Below, piece by piece: positions 53,197 to 64,000 of a stretch of DNA of 64,000 nucleotides. The notes under the pieces were generated by a model. That model was not told the origin of the DNA. It worked only from the letters and a program-made list of their open reading frames with translations, and did not search any database. The position numbers and the translations under genes are program-made. The stretch lies in assembly GCA_010405405.1 (NCBI GenBank), contig MU004230.1, positions 2,067,744-2,131,743 of the forward strand, in the 5' to 3' direction. Every line of letters starts with the position of its first letter. The stretch's first letter is position 1. The stretch comes from Microthyrium microscopicum. Its lineage: Eukaryota; Ascomycota; Dothideomycetes; Microthyriales; Microthyriaceae.

Positions 53197-53946
53197 TTTG
53201 TATCATGTATCTTCGTCACTTGTGTTGATCGTGACTAAGGACTGACGGAAGGGTCAGGGAGGCCTAGAAGGGGAAACCCGTGTTGTTATATCGGTCTTGC
53301 TATTTGTTAGATGTCTTGCTGGTACTTTTCCTGAGTCCGATCGAGAATGAGATACAGTTAAACCCATCCACCGGACTATCAGTCGTTACATGCCTGAGCT
53401 CATTCTGAAAAGCTGCTGTTATGCGCTCGACGAGGACCGGAGGATTCACAAAGAAGCAGTAGAGCATCTTAACAGAAAAGCAGAGTATGTCTCTGATGGA
53501 TTTAACCATGTAACCGATTCCCAACCCAGCCAGTATAATACTATATGTACAGAAACGACAGCAGAAACCGCTCAAAAAACAAACCCCAAACAGCCACCCA
53601 AGAGTACCGGAGTACTGAGTAAGTACAAACAAGCCGTCCACCACCATGAGACGGCCGCGTCCACCACTGAATGGGGGATCAACTTCTTCAGAAGGAGCCT
53701 GACCTCTCGCGAGGAATGCTAACTTCTTCAGAAGGATCTCAACCAAAAAGTGGCGACCACGACCGTCCTCTGACAACGTCCAAAGGCCAAGTACAAACTC
53801 ATCATAAAACATAATCATCATCAACGTATCCATCGAGCCTTTTCCAATAACCAAGCTCTTTTCAGTGTCCAATCCAGACAATCCTTTTCATAAAAACATC
53901 AACCTCAACAACCTCACACCATCCCCAAACCCTTTCATTACCACAC
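53197..53946. other. Convergent 3' intergenic stretch
   Basis: Between the Gln-rich gene and the 3' end of the INCENP gene. A 193-codon minus-strand frame (53881-53300) starts at TTG, has no domain and lies in the expected 3' untranslated regions, so I do not call it. Confidence 0.4.
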
Positions 53947-56900
53947 CTATGGTTTAGGACTCTTCCGCAAAGCCTTATTTTGCGCAACCATGTCCCAACC
54001 ACCATCGTCTTCCAAGCGTTGACGCGCACGTCGATCACGCTTCCGCTCCGAGTCTGTGAGCTTGTCCGGTCCATTCCAATTGGCGGAGCTGGTGCGCTGA
54101 CGGAACTTCTTCTGGCGTTCCTTATTGCCACCAAACACCTTATCCATATTCAATGGGCCAATAGGACCAAATACCGTCTCTGGGTCAATCATCTGCTGTG
54201 CCTTGAGGAGCTCATGGAGATTTGGCGACTTTGCCCAGTCTGGCACGACGAAGCCATCATCACTAAATTCTTCGTCGCTGTCAGAGGGAATGTCGGGAAG
54301 CTCAATGTACTCGCCATAATCACTAGGCGTGTAGTAGGGTGAGAGAGTTTGGCCGTTGTTAGAGGCTGAGGCGGGTGTTTTGAGTTGGTGCGCTGGCGTC
54401 TTAAGCTGTTGCGATGATGAGGATGCGGTAGTGGTCCATTGGGACTGTGAGCCAGATGGTGCAAAGGGAATGTGGCCGTTGGCGAATTGGGCCATGTTGG
54501 TTTGAGGTGTTTTGTGTTGCATATGAATTTGTTGGCTGGCAACAGTCTTTGAAACCTGAATGGCCGGAACTTGGCCATGGTTAGGTGTGTAGGCGTGAGC
54601 GAACTTGTTGTCCTGAGTCTTGTTAGATTTGTTGCAGAGCTGGTTCATTTCAGTGCTTACCTTGCGATTATTGGATTGGCGAACTGGCGGTTGCATTACA
54701 GAGCCTCTATGCTCAGGCATGGCCAGTTCGTCATCCTCGGTCTTGCGACGTTTAGCATCAAGTTGCTGATAAGCAGGACCAGTACGTTGAGGAGCTGCGC
54801 GCGATGGACCATGGTCATCTGTGTCTGCAGGTAAGGCACGCTTTGGTGGTTTAGCAGGGTTCATTTGGATGTGAGGTCTCATAGGATCATGAACGAGATT
54901 GGCCTTGTTGAGCGGTCGAGACTGGCCAACATCTCCACGAGCTGGCTGGGCGTTATGGCGGCTTTCGGGGCGTTGCGCCTGGCGTTGAGCTTCACGTCGC
55001 TCTTGCTCAGCGCGCTTCGCCTCCTCGGCTTTGCGTTGGGCGAGCTTTCGAGCTTCCTGCATGCGCTGCTGCTCGGCAGCCTTTCGCTCCTCCTCAAGCT
55101 TGCGTGCTTCTTCGATACGCTCCTGACGTTTTCGTTCTAGCTCGCGCTTTTGCTCAATTTTCCGCTCAGCTGCTCGCTTCTCTTCGGCTTTGCGCTCCGC
55201 GACGCGTTTCTCATTCTCCTTCTTCTTGTTTGCAGCCTCCAATGCACGCTTTTGAGTTGCGGTCAAGGTACGAATGCTGCTTGTTGAAGAGTTGGAATGT
55301 GCTGTCATTAGTGGAGGTTTAGTAGTCATTCCAGTCTTTGGAGGTGGTGGAGGTGGAATTGGGTCATGTAGACTCTGGTTGAGAACACTATTCGATGGCT
55401 CCCCAATCCTTTGAGATGGCATGCGAATCACGACTGGTGCTGGCTTTGATTTGGCAGCTTCTTTGGTAGGACGAGGAGCCGGGATACGACGCGTCTGATT
55501 TTTACGTCCTTGAGTGGTTGGAAGCATGCTCTTTGGAGGTGGAGGTGGTGGCATATCATCGCCATCACTATCTTTGCTAGAAGCGGTTTCAGGTCGTGCT
55601 GGGTTATTGGGACGAGGAAGACTCTTGGCCGGAAGTGCACGATTCATCTTTTGCTGCGCAGCTGCTGCCGCTTTGGCTCGCTCCTTTTCACGAATCTTTT
55701 CGAGCTCAACAGCAGCTCGGCGATGTTCTGCATCCTGCTTAGCTTGATCTTGTTCCTGCTTGCGTTTGTGCTCTCTTTCAGTAGAGCTTCGCGTTCGTCG
55801 TCCTTCCTGCGCAGTCGAAGCCATGGCACCGGCATCAATGCTGGGAAACAGTGCTGGGGCAGGCCGAACATCAACTGACGGACTAGCCAGCGGTTCGGCA
55901 TAAGCAGATCTCAAACGACCGGGAGATAGAGCGTCCATCTTCGCCTGAGCACTGGCACCAGCACTGCTTGCAAACATGTTTTTGGCAGATTTTAGTACCG
56001 AATAGAATTTGGCTTTGGAAGCACTCAATGGCGCGTCCAATAATTTGCGACCGGAAGGTGAGCGTGGTGGTGATCCATGTGGAGTGGTGGTGCCATCCGC
56101 TCCAAGATTGGGAGTGGGATTGGAGACGGAGATTGGCTTTTGAGTGCTTGGATCTGGGGCCATTGCAGAACGCGTTGGTGATTCCAGAACGGTGGTTGAA
56201 ACCATTTTCTTGTGTAAGCCTGGTCGCGATGGAGAGGCTTGTCGAGTTTTGGGAGAATCTATTCCCGCAAGTCTATTGGATACTTCATCAACCAATCTCG
56301 ACTCTCGAGTGGGACCATATTGGTGGTTTGAGGCTTCTGTAAAAGACGGACCCGGCTTTGTGATAGGAGCAATCCAGTCATCGTCTGATTCATAGGTGGT
56401 GTAATTCTCAGAGACAAATTTTTCTTGAAGCTGAGTCTGTTGAGAAGGCACCATTTCAGTTTCTTGGGTTGCAGGTGGTAGTGATGGATAAAGTGGCTTG
56501 TCGGTTGATGTATGAAGAGGTTTGGATGATGGAGCTTCGCGTGCTTGTTTGAGCATATTAATGCGGTCTTTTAGACCCTGGGTGGATGTTTTGTTGTGCA
56601 ATTTGAGAGTTTCGGATTGCTCATTTTCGGGTGCAGCAGGTCGTGATGTCTGATCGATATCCATTGCATCATGGCTGGATGCTTGGAATGTGGCAGTAGA
56701 TGGGCCAGCAGTAGTTCTTGAAGTAGTATTTCGTCCAAGATGAGACGCTCTCGCGCCGAATGACTTTGACGCGTCCACATGACTAGGTCGTGGGCCAATA
56801 CTGGCCTTCGCCAATGGCTCACGAGCTGGTATCGAGGCAAACGTCAGACTACTCTTACGTGTGAGTTTGACTGGGCTATCAGTAGATGATTCTTCTTCAT

Positions 56901-57859
56901 CATCGAGATCCATTGCGTCATCCACGACGGTGGTGGACTGAGTCTCAAACATCGGTTGAGCAATTGGAGAGAGTTTGTGAGGAGATGGGCCTTTGGCTGG
57001 TGATTTCTTAGAAGAAAATTGTGCGATAGATGCTTGATATGGAGGAGACGTAACAGGCTCATCGGCCATTGTAGACTGTGTTTCCTGTGCTCTCAGCTCT
57101 TCGGCAGAAGGCTTTCGGCTGGGGTTCTCTTTGGCAGAGACGAATGAATCATGTGAGACGCGTGCAGGCTCGATCTTAGCAGACTCGACGCGATCTGACA
57201 TGATGACATCTTCTATGGCATCTTCATGATAAGATTTTGTGGGAGATGCAGGTCCGTGTTGTGTCGATTGAGCATATTGTGTGGATTGAGTTTGAGGTAG
57301 ATCAACGTCCATCTCATCGTGGTAGCCAGAGTCTTTGTAGATAGTCCGAAGAAATGATGCAGCCGTAGGCTTGGTAGGGGAGGTTCGGACGGGATATCGA
57401 TTTTCAATGTCATTGGGAATTTCGAAGCGTCCAGTAAGTTTGGCGCTGGTGGCTTTGGCAGCACTAGAAGCTGGGTTGGGCGCGAATATGTCGGTAAGAG
57501 GCTTTTGGATATTAGTCAAGGGTACTTATTGAATATCAAAGAACTTACAGCGCGGTTGCCTAGTACTTGTCGTTGACGAGCTGTGCGAGGTGTTTTGCCG
57601 CGTAATTTGCCTGGAGTTTTGAATACGTCGATAACGTTGCTAGGGAATATGTTAGTTTTGGCTATCAAAAGTCGAGTTGGTAGACTTACATGCGCTCGTT
57701 GGCGAAGATCTCATTCATGTGCTCATTGAGCCATTCCATCTCATTTCGGACATTGTAAGAAAAGTCCTCGACTTCATCGTTGGTCATTGACTGAGCAGCG
57801 CGTAGCTCATTCACAATCCAAGGCGCAGACCCAGTAGGTAGCTTTGATTGTGGAGGCAT
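53947..57859 (-). CDS. SLI15: INCENP/Sli15-type inner centromere protein
   Basis: Exons 57859-57690, 57639-57549 and 57501-53947 give 1271 residues. The N-terminal 58 residues (SAPWIVNELRAAQSMTNDEV, MEWLNEHMNEIF) are the region that binds Survivin/Borealin-type partners. A long disordered Ser/Pro part with many possible SP/TP phosphosites follows. A single-alpha-helix of alternating charge lies at about 850-930 (EKRVAERKAEEKRAAERKIE and on). The IN-box, about 1171-1240, reads VPDWAKSPNLHELLKAQQMI, DPETVFGPIGPLNMDKVF and RTSSANW, which binds and activates Aurora/Ipl1 kinase. It acts at centromeres and the spindle midzone. The second intron is 47 bases. Confidence 0.94.
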
Positions 57860-58539
57860 GGCGAAGAGTGGTGTGGTGGTAACGCGAAAGACGCGAGGAA
57901 GGGTGCAATAATGCGGTAAGAGCTTTAAAAGCAAATGCAAACTGAAGTTACGGGAGCAGATTCATAAGCGGCAACGTGAACATTCAAAATGCAAGTTGAA
58001 GCAGGGAGATGGCAGTTTGGATGGACTGATGATGGGATTGTTTTGATGGAGGGAGAGCTTTGTTTGGGATCTGGGAGGGAGCACTTGCTGTCGGAGCCCT
58101 GCTAGCTTACCGTGCTCCGATTGGCTGCCACGTTGGCAAGGCGCGACTTGGGCTAGCGTGGTGGATTGAGATGGTCCAAGCTTTTTGAGCCTCCTTCTAG
58201 CCACAACGTCCTTCCCTTTACGGACTTCCATCATACATTCGGATTTAGGCCTGGGTCATTTTCCACTTGTAGTAGCAAAGCGTAAACTAAACGAGAGCTT
58301 AGAGTTGTTTCTCGAAGAAGTTGACGTATAGAGGAACACAAACATAACAATGAACATACTGTAGCTCGACATGTTCGCAGAGTAATGAAGCTTAAAAAAG
58401 TATATCCGCCGGAAATAACTCGCTCCTCAACCTCCATTACCGATGACATTGATGGTTGAGCACCAAATCACTCACTAATATACGTTGCGGGTTCACATGA
58501 GGCCAGTCTAGATAAGCTACGACCTTGGTATACCTCACA
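57860..58539. promoter_or_regulatory. Divergent 5' region of INCENP and acyl-CoA dehydrogenase genes
   Basis: About 680 bases between start codons on opposite strands; both promoters lie here. A GC-richer core near 58080-58160 contains CCGATTGGCTG, an inverted CCAAT-box-like match (ATTGG). No gene seen. Confidence 0.4.
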
Positions 58540-60128
58540 ATGTCTATCTACAGGTGGGCTCTGTCGGGGTTTCTAAGGAGAGGATCGTGTCTCTTACAGT
58601 CCAACGTCACTGCGGCTTCGCGGCATACCACTAATTTGTATACAAGAAGACGATGTTTCTCATCCTCACCATCTCGATCTCTCATGGACACGTCAAACTT
58701 TACATCGACCCAGCTTGAAGTCAGGGAGGCAGTATCTAAACTATGCTCTCAATTTCCAGATGTATGTCTTGTAGCATCTTATCGGTAACAGGGGCTAAGT
58801 CACTGCAGGAATACTGGATGGAGCGAGATAGAAAAGAGCAATACCCACATGAACTCCATGCAGCAATGGTAAGAGATGGTTGGATTGGAATTGCATTACC
58901 AGAAGAGCTTGGAGGAGGTGGATTGGGAATTTCAGAAGCTACAATGCTACTCAACACTATATCTCAGTACATTCATGATTCCATCGATCTGCCCAAGAAG
59001 TTTGCTAAAAGTCATATAGAAGCGGAGCAGGTATGGCAGGAGCTCAGTCTATACACGCCAACGTATATGCCACCCAAGTTCGTACGCAACATCGCAGTGT
59101 CTACTAAGCTCTAACCCATCGTATCCTCTAGCAAAGTTTGGCACCGACCAACAAAATCGCGACTGGATCCCGGATATAATCCAAGGCAGATCAAGAACCT
59201 GCTTCGGCGTGTTCGTCTTCCCCCAATGGCCATAAATGCCAACTATAACTTCAATCAAGAATCTAACAACTACCTAGCACAGAGCCAAACTCCGGCCTGA
59301 ACACCCTCGCCCTCACAACAACCGCCACACGCTCTGGTGATAACTACCTAATCAGCGGTCAAAAGATCTGGATCTCCTCCGCCCAAGTCGCCACCCACAT
59401 GATCCTCCTCGCCCGCACCACACCCGTCTCTGAATCCCCCAAACCCACGCACGGCTTGTCTCTCTTCTACATCCCTTTCAAACCAGACAACACCACACTC
59501 ACACTAACCCGCATCCCCAAACTCGGCGCCCGTGCAATAGACGCCAACCAAGTTTTCTTCGACTCGTATATCGTCCCAGCGGACTCACTAATCGGCACCT
59601 TGGACGCCGGCTTCTCCTACGTCCTGCACGGCATGAACGCCGAGCGTTGTCTCCTAGCTGGTGAAGCGCTCGGTCTTGGCTACGCAGCTCTCAAGAAAGC
59701 AACGAAGTACGCCCGTGAACGCTCCGTCTTTGGCGCACCGATAGGTTCGCGGCAAGGAATACAGCATCCACTGGCGAAGGCATGGATGGGGCTGGAGGCA
59801 GCGAAACTAGCGACTTACCATGCAGCGAAACTGTATGATGAGGGCGTGGACGCGAAGGTTGTAGGGACGGCAGCGAATACGGCAAAGTATTTGGCGGCCG
59901 AGGCGGCGTTTGAAGCGTGTGAGAGGGCGGTGTTGACGCTGGGTGGGATGGGGTACAGTGAGGAGTTTCATGTGGAGAGGTATTTGAGGGAATGCTTTAT
60001 ACCGCGGATTGCGCCGGTTAGTCGGGTAAGTTTGTCGAGACATTATGGGTGGTGTAGACTAATGGGGATAGGAAATGATCATGAATTATGTTGGGGAGAG
60101 GGTATTGGGGTTACCGAGAAGTTATTGA
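58540..60128 (+). CDS. Mitochondrial acyl-CoA dehydrogenase family flavoprotein
   Basis: Six exons, 58540-58761, 58809-58966, 59020-59081, 59132-59210, 59278-60025 and 60072-60128, give 441 residues. The first 45 residues are Arg/Ser-rich and lack acids (MSIYRWALSGFLRRGSCLLQ), a mitochondrial presequence. Family blocks follow in order: GWIGIALPEELGGGGLGISE, AGMAGAQSIHANVYATQ, FGVTEPNSGLNTLALT, LISGQKIWISSAQVATHMIL, then LTLGGMGYSEEFHVERYLRE and PVSREMIMNYVGERVLGLPR at the end. These enzymes use FAD to desaturate acyl-CoA thioesters in fatty or branched-chain amino acid breakdown; chain specificity cannot be read. All five introns are 46-67 bases and needed to restore these blocks. Confidence 0.93.
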
Positions 60129-60407
60129 TGTTCGGGACTGTGTGGGAAGCAGGCAAGAATGGCATGAGAGCCAGTGATATGTCCATTCATCAACAAGGTC
60201 GATTTGCCTGCTCAACAGGACGGAACCTGAATTTCAAAGGCGAGCTTACGGGGACTCGATGTGTATGGTCCATAACAAGCGGTAGATCATACCATCAGGA
60301 TCTTGATGTTGAAATATGTGCAGAAATGCCATACAATGCAAATCATATCTATGAGCCGTCTATTTACAAATATTGTACAAAAATCGCTATTCACACGTGC
60401 AGCAGTA

Positions 60408-61716
60408 TTACGTCGGATCATTCTCCAACTGCAGCTCAGCCGCCATCTCCCTCTTCACCATCGTCTGCTTTCCCTGCACCATCAACTCCATGAAATGATT
60501 CAAGAAGCATCGAAGTCCTAACTGCTCACCACGTCGCACTATATACCCATTGATAAATGGGGCATCCGTCGCCCGTCCGCGCCGTACATCTTCCTGCATG
60601 CTAGTCGCCGTGCCAGGCGTCGCAAATGCGTGTGACACCAGAACATTCTCCAGCCGATCTGGCGCAAAACGCAGATGAGCAGTAGGATGGCCGCGCAACT
60701 CTGGAAGATTGCGCAGGACAAGGCTGGTCTCGGCGAGCAGTAGACGTTGAGCGCGTGTGAGGTTGTGGTTGAAGACCATGCTGGCATTTGGTGCATCCAG
60801 AAGGGAAGTGAGTGGCGAGAGGGTGGCGGATATGGCTAGTTTTTCGAGTTGCATCATGTGAATATCGAGAGGTGGGAGGATTGTAGTGCTTAGTCGATGA
60901 GCGGAAATGAGCTTGGAGGTTAGATAGTCGGATTGGTAAGGGGCTTCTGGAAGAGGCGCGGCGAGTTGGTCGACCATTTTCGTGCCTTGGAGAGGATGCG
61001 TGGTTATAAAGAGTCCGCCGGAGCGTACAAGGTGCATTTGAAAATCAGTGGGATGGGCAGCCGAGATGGAAAGTTCTGGGCGCGCGACGTTGTGATTCAA
61101 GTCCCCGAGTAAAAAGGTTGGCCTGTTGTTCTCATTTGGAAATACTTCTTCCGTTACCAGCTGCTCAAGTGTGCCCAGTCCTGTGGTAAGAATTAAGACA
61201 CTGCTTGCTGCGCTCAAACGGTGTCGAATCGCAAGCAGCGACGGCAGTATGCGCTGCGCTTTGGTTGCAATTATGAGATGTTGGATAGGATCCTTTATAG
61301 AAATATCCGGCGGATCTGCTTCGTCCTCCGCCAAAGCTCCTGCCGGTTTGGCATCATAATGCGGTTTCCACGTAGGTTCTGCCCATGTTGCAAATGAAAC
61401 GGCCTTTCCATGCATTCGCATTGCACCTCTAGCCATCTGTACATCAACAGCCTCCTCGTCAATGCCATATATGTTCCTTTGTAACGCCAGTGTTCGGGGA
61501 GAGTTGCGCCAGCTATTGAAAGCCCGCGAAGTATGAAGTAGAAGCGTTACGGGCGGAGGGTCGCGCTGAGTGCGTAAAGAATGGGCGACAAATTGACCAA
61601 GTGGACCGTCAGCCTGGACGTAAATGCGCTTGTCGCCAATGGGGTCACTAACGGATATCTGTAAGGACTTCTATGTAGACAGAGGACTATATCAAACATA
61701 CCTGACTGGTCTCCAT
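60408..61716 (-). CDS. Ketopantoate reductase-like (ApbA/PanE fold) protein
   Basis: Exons 61716-61702 and 61658-60408 give 421 residues. The first coding exon is only 15 bases (METSQ) and the intron is 43 bases. The N-terminal domain starts YVQADGPLGQFVAHSL, a divergent GxGxxG-like nucleotide site (ADGPLGQF), and continues with IKDPIQHLIIATKAQRILPS and LTTGLGTLEQLV, as in PanE. The helical C-terminal domain has LEKLAISATLSPLTSLLDAP and SSMQEDVRRGRATDAPFING-type sequence (here TSMQEDVRRGRATDAPFING), the substrate-domain signature with IVRRGEQLGL. Substrate may be ketopantoate (vitamin B5 path) or something else, since the Rossmann site is unusual. It converges with the dehydrogenase. Confidence 0.83.
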
Positions 61717-62374
61717 GGCGATTCTTCTTCTTGACGTGATGAATAACGTCTTATGGCCACCCGGCCCACGCAGAGGTTACCTGAAACCCATGCTCTCGAG
61801 TAGAGATGTATAGGGGACCGCAACAAAGGCGGGAGGTTGAAGAGTGAGAATTTCACGTTGACGAGGCCAGACGAGTCGCTAAATCATCTGGAATGACTTT
61901 ATCTGCATCAACCAAAGAGTAAAGACACAGAAAGACTTGAAAATAGAGAGTTGCGATTCTGTTGCTTGACGCGGCGTTCTTCAAAAAATTCCATGACGAG
62001 AAGATTGATATCTAGGGTTACCATGCAGATTGCCCTAAATCTCAAGTTCTCGATTTCCAACCAAATTATAAGCGAGAAGCTGTGAGGTAAATAGGACCTA
62101 GGTGCATGCAGTAAGGCATTATTGTATAGGGAGAATCAGAGTCAAATGCATACAAAAGGACTTGCAATTGCTAATTGGAAGAGTCATGAAAGCAACCAGA
62201 CGCCAAACCAGAAACCCATTTGATATTTCCAGCTCCGCTCAGCTCTTCAAAGCCATCAATCATGTTCAGCAAGGCACAGAGTTACCATACCAGACTGTTT
62301 ATATATACACCTCACTCTTTTCTAATCTTCATACGGACCAATCTCACACTATGAACAAATCAGACACGCTCTTC
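61717..62374. other. Intergenic
   Basis: 5' flank of the reductase-like gene and 3' flank of VPS10. A 101-codon plus-strand frame (62102-62407) is not convincing. Nothing else seen. Confidence 0.45.
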
Positions 62375-64000
62375 TCACACTTCCTCGTCGCTATCATCGC
62401 CCAATAATTCGCCCTCGTCTGCCACGCTCGCATAGTCGCCACGTCCTCGCGCAAAACTACTGCGACTGGTATATGTGCGTCCGCCATATCCACCGCCGAA
62501 CCGCCCACTAACACTCCGCCAAACACTGCCCACCAGCAATGGTAGCGCAGCCACCAGGGCCACGAGGCCAGAGACGACGGTAACGGGCCATGCGATCCAT
62601 GGCTGCTCGCTGCTCCAAAAGCTGCCGCCGTTGCCACCCATGCTCTCACCCAGCCGGATGCGGCCGAATTTGCCATCCCATTTGCTGTACACGTAGTACC
62701 CGACTGCTGCTGCTGCGGAGATAGGAAGGACAATGGCGAAGAAGAGACCAGCACCGGATAAGCCGCGATGATGTTCTTCAAACTCCTTTTCATGGCCGGG
62801 ACATGGTTTTGATTCACCGACATATTCGAGCTCGCGGCCTGCGGCGCAGGTGGATAATGGGATTTTGCGGTATCCGGTGGGTTCGTAGTACTGTTCGAGT
62901 GACTTGTCCTCCGTGCAGACTGCCTCAGCTGGGCGAGGCGATAGACCTTGGATTAGCACACAAATATTGTCCGAAGGACGGCGTTCGTAGTTGTAATCGC
63001 TGATAATGAAGTTAGTAAAGCACGAAAGGGAGGGAAAGGTAGGCGATAACGTACCATTCAAAGTCCTGTCGCGTGCAAGTGCAATTGCGCTCGATGTCAT
63101 GCAGACGTTCAATAAGTGGACCATTGTAGCAATTGCTCTGGGGCTTCTTGCGATAGTACCTGGAGACATGGCCAAAGAGGCAGTCGACTTCATCAGTCTT
63201 GCCTGGGTGTTTGGGGCTCCAGAGTTCGTAATCGCTATCGGCGGCAGTCGGGTTCTCTTTGTCAAGTTTGCATTGCTTATCTGCAAGACCAGTGAAATCT
63301 AGGTTGACGGTAGTGAGAGCTCCGCCTTTTTTGCCCCAGAGGAGGAAGTTACGGGAATTATCTGACGGCACTGTTGTGACTCGGTCGACAGTCGTTACGC
63401 CATCATGGTCAAACTCATATTCGTGCCATTCGTCGCCCTCGTCGGTACTATACCAGACCTTATTTGTGGGGACACTTCTTGGAACGAGGATAATGATGGA
63501 CCCTTGGTCGCCGTATTCGTACATGAATGTACCCTTCATGATCGGCTTCCAGGTGATACCTCCATCTTTGGTGAGGAAGGTGTCGCCTTCATTGTAGAGG
63601 CCAAGGTATTCCCCAACATTGCCAACGCCGATCATGAGACCAACCGCAGAAGGGGAAGAAAATGTTTCGCGTGGATCCCGGCGCTCTGTGTATCCATGGA
63701 GGTGCAGGGCTTTTTTCGATAGATCACTGCCGCACTCGTAAGAGTGGCCAGTGAGGTCTTTTTCTGGACATGGCAGATAAGACCATGTAGCGCCATCATC
63801 ATGAGTAATCATTGTCTTGAGCTTCTTTCCAGCACCGCGCTTCATTTCCTCGTTATTTCCAATCACGTTGACAATAGCCACTCCCTCAATGCCTTGCATC
63901 TTCTCCCAGTCCACGTAGCCATCGCGGTTGCGGTTAACGTAGTTAACACTAACCACATAAGATGTACCATTTGAATTACTCTTGAGAATACTGCCGTATT
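62375..64000 (-). CDS. VPS10: Vps10-type sorting receptor, 3' part only
   Basis: The gene enters from the right edge. Visible exons are 64000-63055 and 62999-62375, about 523 residues including the C-terminus. The first part is a VPS10 ten-bladed propeller: Asp-box-like strands (MITHDDGATWSYL, FLTKDGGITWKPI, YSTDEGDEWHEY) and the NRNRDGYVDWEKMQGIEGVA block. The 10CC cysteine module follows (NCTCTRQDFEC then DYNYERRPSDNICVL and CTEDKSLEQYYEPTGY). A transmembrane span (GAGLFFAIVLPISAAAAVGY) is followed by a second hydrophobic stretch (WPVTVVSGLVALVAALPLLV) and an acidic tail (GELLGDDSDEEV). It sorts hydrolases from the Golgi to the vacuole. The intron is needed to make the FECDYNYER motif. Confidence 0.93.

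Noticed and set aside
53300-53881. 193-codon minus-strand open frame
   Set aside because: It starts at TTG, lies in the convergent 3' regions of two genes, and its composition and motifs look like chance.

Overview
The window is nuclear DNA of a filamentous ascomycete (Pezizomycotina). The evidence is short GT-AG introns of about 45-80 bases in most genes, dense gene packing on both strands, and transposons mutated in the pattern of repeat-induced point mutation (RIP). The mix of conserved genes, small secreted-protein genes, orphan membrane proteins and a RIP-saturated AT-rich block suggests a Dothideomycete of the Pleosporales kind. That placement is inference from style, not from a search. 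Exon joins were worked out by hand from splice signals, reading frame and family knowledge.

Layout. 2-18 kb is mostly conserved: a CLC chloride channel, a beta-lactamase-like hydrolase, a mitochondrial two-RRM protein, a fossil Tc1/mariner transposon (8.8-10.5 kb), ATP synthase subunit e, a dynein intermediate chain, an unrecognised proline-rich protein and a SUR7/PalI-family membrane protein. 18.6-31.3 kb is accessory in character: an intron-containing tRNA-His, a small secreted protein, a probable pseudogene, a secreted Hsp70-like protein, a secreted HExxH metalloprotease, and a run of small lineage-restricted proteins including two diverged tandem membrane paralogues. 31.8-36 kb holds an acetyl-CoA transporter and an F-box-like protein. 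37.2-40.1 kb is a 2.8 kb transposon whose interior is RIP-saturated but whose GC-rich terminal inverted repeats are spared.

40.6-50 kb holds VPS53, an aspartic protease, the SDH assembly factor SDHAF2/Sdh5, a decayed gene with glutamine-to-stop changes, a small double zinc-finger gene and a GPI-anchored wall protein. 50.3-53.2 kb holds a 354-base MITE and a large glutamine-rich protein ending in a cysteine cluster like that of the zinc-finger gene. 53.9-64 kb is conserved again: INCENP, a mitochondrial acyl-CoA dehydrogenase, a ketopantoate-reductase-like protein, and the 3' part of VPS10, which runs off the window.

Several products belong to the same cell systems. VPS53 (tethering of endosome-derived vesicles at the Golgi), VPS10 (vacuolar sorting receptor) and the CLC channel (Golgi/endosome ion balance) all serve the late secretory pathway. 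Subunit e, Sdh5, the RRM protein and the acyl-CoA dehydrogenase are mitochondrial. Dynein IC and INCENP serve microtubule transport and chromosome segregation. These are scattered neighbours, not an operon or cluster. I see no biosynthetic gene cluster, CRISPR array or defence island. The most unusual items are the RIP block with spared ends, the zinc-finger gene pair with a shared intron position, and the trail of CAA/CAG-to-stop changes in accessory genes.
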